Shown here: positions 62,335 through 64,000 of the stretch, one piece after another
Layout: every line of letters begins with the position of its first letter
Numbering within the stretch: the first letter of the stretch is position 1
Assembly: GCA_023313575.1 (NCBI GenBank)
Contig: JAJTTP010000001.1
Coordinates: forward strand, 248,001 to 312,000
Reading direction: 5' to 3'
Length of the DNA stretch: 64,000 bases
Source of the DNA: Eutypella sp. D-1
Taxonomy: Eukaryota > Ascomycota > Sordariomycetes > Xylariales > Diatrypaceae
The notes under the pieces: model-generated
What the model was told of the DNA's origin: nothing
The model's input: the letters and a program-made list of their open reading frames with translations, nothing else
Database searches by the model: none
Position numbers and translations under genes: made by a program

Positions 62335-63978
62335 CTAGAGCATCGCCAGCCGCGTGAACCTCACCACGGAAGCCGTCTGGAGGGTCCGACCGCGCGTTTC
62401 CTCCTCGCTCGACGAGGTATTGTATAGGGGGTTCTTGGTCGGCGGCGGCGACGATGACGATGACGTCCACGACGGCGACGAGTCTACCGGGATTCCTTGG
62501 TTATATTTGCCGCCCCTTGGCAGCAGTTTCTGCGGATACCGCTGCCCCGCCTCTTGCTGGTGTTGTTGGAGTTTTTTATTTTCCTGCCGCTGTCGTGCTT
62601 TTCTCAGTCGCCGGGCATTCTTCTTCCGCGCGAGCTTCGCCGCGAATGTGTCGCGGTGCTCCGCGTCGGACCCGGGGCGGATAAAGCGAGGTTTCTTCTT
62701 TGTCTTTGGTGGGTACGACGATGCTGCCGTTGCAGCCCCCACTAGAACCTCGCCTATCTCTCGCTCCAGCTCATCCTGCTCTTCATCCTGCCCGTCCTCG
62801 CCTTGCCCGATATCTTGCTCTCCTTCCTCTCCCTGTTCCCTTGTCTCCTTCTTTTTCTTCTTACTCCTCTTCCTCCTCGGCTGTTCTCCAGCGGCGGGCT
62901 CGACGCCCGCGATCCACTCCGTGTACCTTGCGACGGCGATCTCGCGGCCCTTGTAGCGGGGCTTGCGGCGGAGGGCGACGAGGGCGTCGGCGGCGCGGCG
63001 GTCCGCCCACTCCACGAAGCAGCGGTTCTGGCTGTGGAACGTGAGGGCGGCGATCTCGCCGTACGGCTCCAGGAGCGCGCGCACCTCCGCCTTCGTCTCC
63101 GGCGTCGGCGCCTGCTCCCGGTGCACCGACGCCAGGATGCCCGTGCCGTGGTACAGCCCGCTGATCACGAGCGTGCGCTGTTCCCACCCCGGCTGCTGCA
63201 GTCGCCTCGTTTCGTCGGCGCTGCCGTTGTTCTCGGTGCCCTTCGAGGAGCGTCCGCGCTTCTTTCTTCGTCGGAAGAAGGACGACATTGAGCTCGCTCT
63301 CGACCGGGCGGGGTCACCGGAGGAGGCCTGCGTCATGCCGGCATCCGTCTCTGAAGAACGGCGGGATTTAGAGCCGCGCGAGAACGCCGTGGATGTCGCG
63401 ACTAGCACGAGTGACCAGAGGAGAATGGCCCTGGGCTTGACTTTTGCCTCGCCCGAACTCTTGAAGGTGGGAATCGAAGGAATCACGTTCCGGGCACCAC
63501 CGAAGCTGATACATGGATGTCCAAGCCAGGGAAGTTTAACATTGTACTCCCTTGTGGCATTCGTATCTTTTGGCGGGTGATTAATTTTAATTTCGAAAAT
63601 AACGACTGTCGTAGTTACCACCTTGGTAGTCACTGCCGTCTCGGTGGCAACCTCTTCTACAGTAACTGTCGCGGTCGCTATGTTTGTGCTCGCCGACATG
63701 TGTACAGAGGACCCCGAGCTGTTGCCCGTGCCACCGGATGGATAGGGCGTTGGGCCGTCAGAACGGCTGCTCGAGATTCCAGCAAGGCTATTACTGGGGC
63801 TCAATACGTGCTTTTCAGTTGTGTGATGTGAACTTTCAGTAACTGAAACCACGTTGGATGTATTGGAAGCAGATGCCGTGGCGAGAGACGAAACCGTTGC
63901 TTCAAGCTCCGGCGGCACATGCCCAGGTGACCACAGCCCAGAGAAGCAGATCGCCAGAGCAACAGCGAGCCAAATCAT
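62335..63978 (-). CDS. membrane-anchored RRM domain protein
   Basis: Single-exon ORF, 547 aa from the ATG at 63978; the frame is open to the window edge, so a longer N terminus is possible. Residues 1-17 form a signal peptide or anchor, followed by a Ser/Thr-rich region. A second hydrophobic helix lies at about 184-200 (AILLWSLVLVATSTAF), then a basic stretch FRRRKKRGR. At about 268-355 there is an RRM: RNP2-like RTLVISGLYHG, helix EVRALLEPYGEI, RNP1-like NRCFVEWADRR, and a basic RRKPRYKGREIAV. A Lys-rich and acidic low-complexity tail follows. By topology the RRM would face the cytosol after the second helix, suggesting RNA binding at a membrane; this is inference. No known family was recognised for the whole protein. 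Confidence 0.65.
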   Translation of the reverse strand: MIWLAVALAICFSGLWSPGHVPPELEATVSSLATASASNTSNVVSVTESSHHTTEKHVLSPSNSLAGISSSRSDGPTPYPSGGTGNSSGSSVHMSASTNIATATVTVEEVATETAVTTKVVTTTVVIFEIKINHPPKDTNATREYNVKLPWLGHPCISFGGARNVIPSIPTFKSSGEAKVKPRAILLWSLVLVATSTAFSRGSKSRRSSETDAGMTQASSGDPARSRASSMSSFFRRRKKRGRSSKGTENNGSADETRRLQQPGWEQRTLVISGLYHGTGILASVHREQAPTPETKAEVRALLEPYGEIAALTFHSQNRCFVEWADRRAADALVALRRKPRYKGREIAVARYTEWIAGVEPAAGEQPRRKRSKKKKKETREQGEEGEQDIGQGEDGQDEEQDELEREIGEVLVGAATAASSYPPKTKKKPRFIRPGSDAEHRDTFAAKLARKKNARRLRKARQRQENKKLQQHQQEAGQRYPQKLLPRGGKYNQGIPVDSSPSWTSSSSSPPPTKNPLYNTSSSEEETRGRTLQTASVVRFTRLAML

Positions 63979-64000
63979 GATTCCCCTGATAATGATCACT

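Noticed and set aside
61927..62427. 166-codon plus ORF overlapping the 3' end of the RRM gene
   Set aside because: Antisense to the acidic extension of the RRM gene; its Gly run and hydrophobic text come from the opposite strand's GAT/GAG codons.

Overview
The window is nuclear DNA of a filamentous ascomycete (Pezizomycotina, most likely a Sordariomycete). The protein-coding genes are split by short GT-AG introns, mostly 43 to 94 bp and often with CTRAY-like branch points. The gene families are typical of this group: a highly reducing polyketide synthase, PTH11/SAT4-type membrane proteins, a fungal NB-ARC/TPR protein and a secreted subtilase. No prokaryotic features, rRNA, tRNA or CRISPR array could be supported. 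Exon models were built by hand from reading frames and splice signals. For most multi-exon genes the exon lengths sum to a multiple of three, which gives some confidence in the joins.

Left, accessory part (1 to about 26.5 kb): a 5'-truncated BBE-like FAD oxidase; a convergent type I membrane protein; a 253-bp hAT-like MITE with an 8-bp target duplication; a secreted GH5 beta-1,6-glucanase; a 9-exon NLR-like NB-ARC/TPR protein; a dipeptidyl-peptidase III (M49) gene; a CmcJ/NvfI-type oxygenase; an unassigned 620-aa membrane protein; a rhodopsin-fold (SAT4) membrane protein; and a possible remnant membrane gene. Long AT-rich gaps separate these genes.

Middle, biosynthetic cluster (about 27.2 to 45.6 kb): an FAD-dependent monooxygenase, a DHA-type MFS transporter and a second SAT4-type membrane protein lie on the minus strand. 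A DUF829/PaxU-like hydrolase and a 14-exon, 2437-aa highly reducing PKS (KS-AT-DH-degenerate MT-ER-KR-ACP) lie on the plus strand. Together they could make, oxidise and export a reduced polyketide. No pathway transcription factor, thioesterase or P450 is visible, so the cluster may be small or partly outside this description.

Right, conserved part (47 to 64 kb): a 13-exon subtilisin-like protease with a PA insert, then about 3.8 kb of low-complexity DNA with homopolymer-G and GGTA repeats and a gag-like ORF. Then come a small disordered protein, EMC4 (ER membrane protein complex), APL2 (AP-1 beta adaptin), and at the edge a membrane-anchored RRM protein whose reading frame appears to continue past a single TAG. 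The change from sparse accessory genes to housekeeping genes at about 50 to 54 kb looks like a cluster or compartment boundary.
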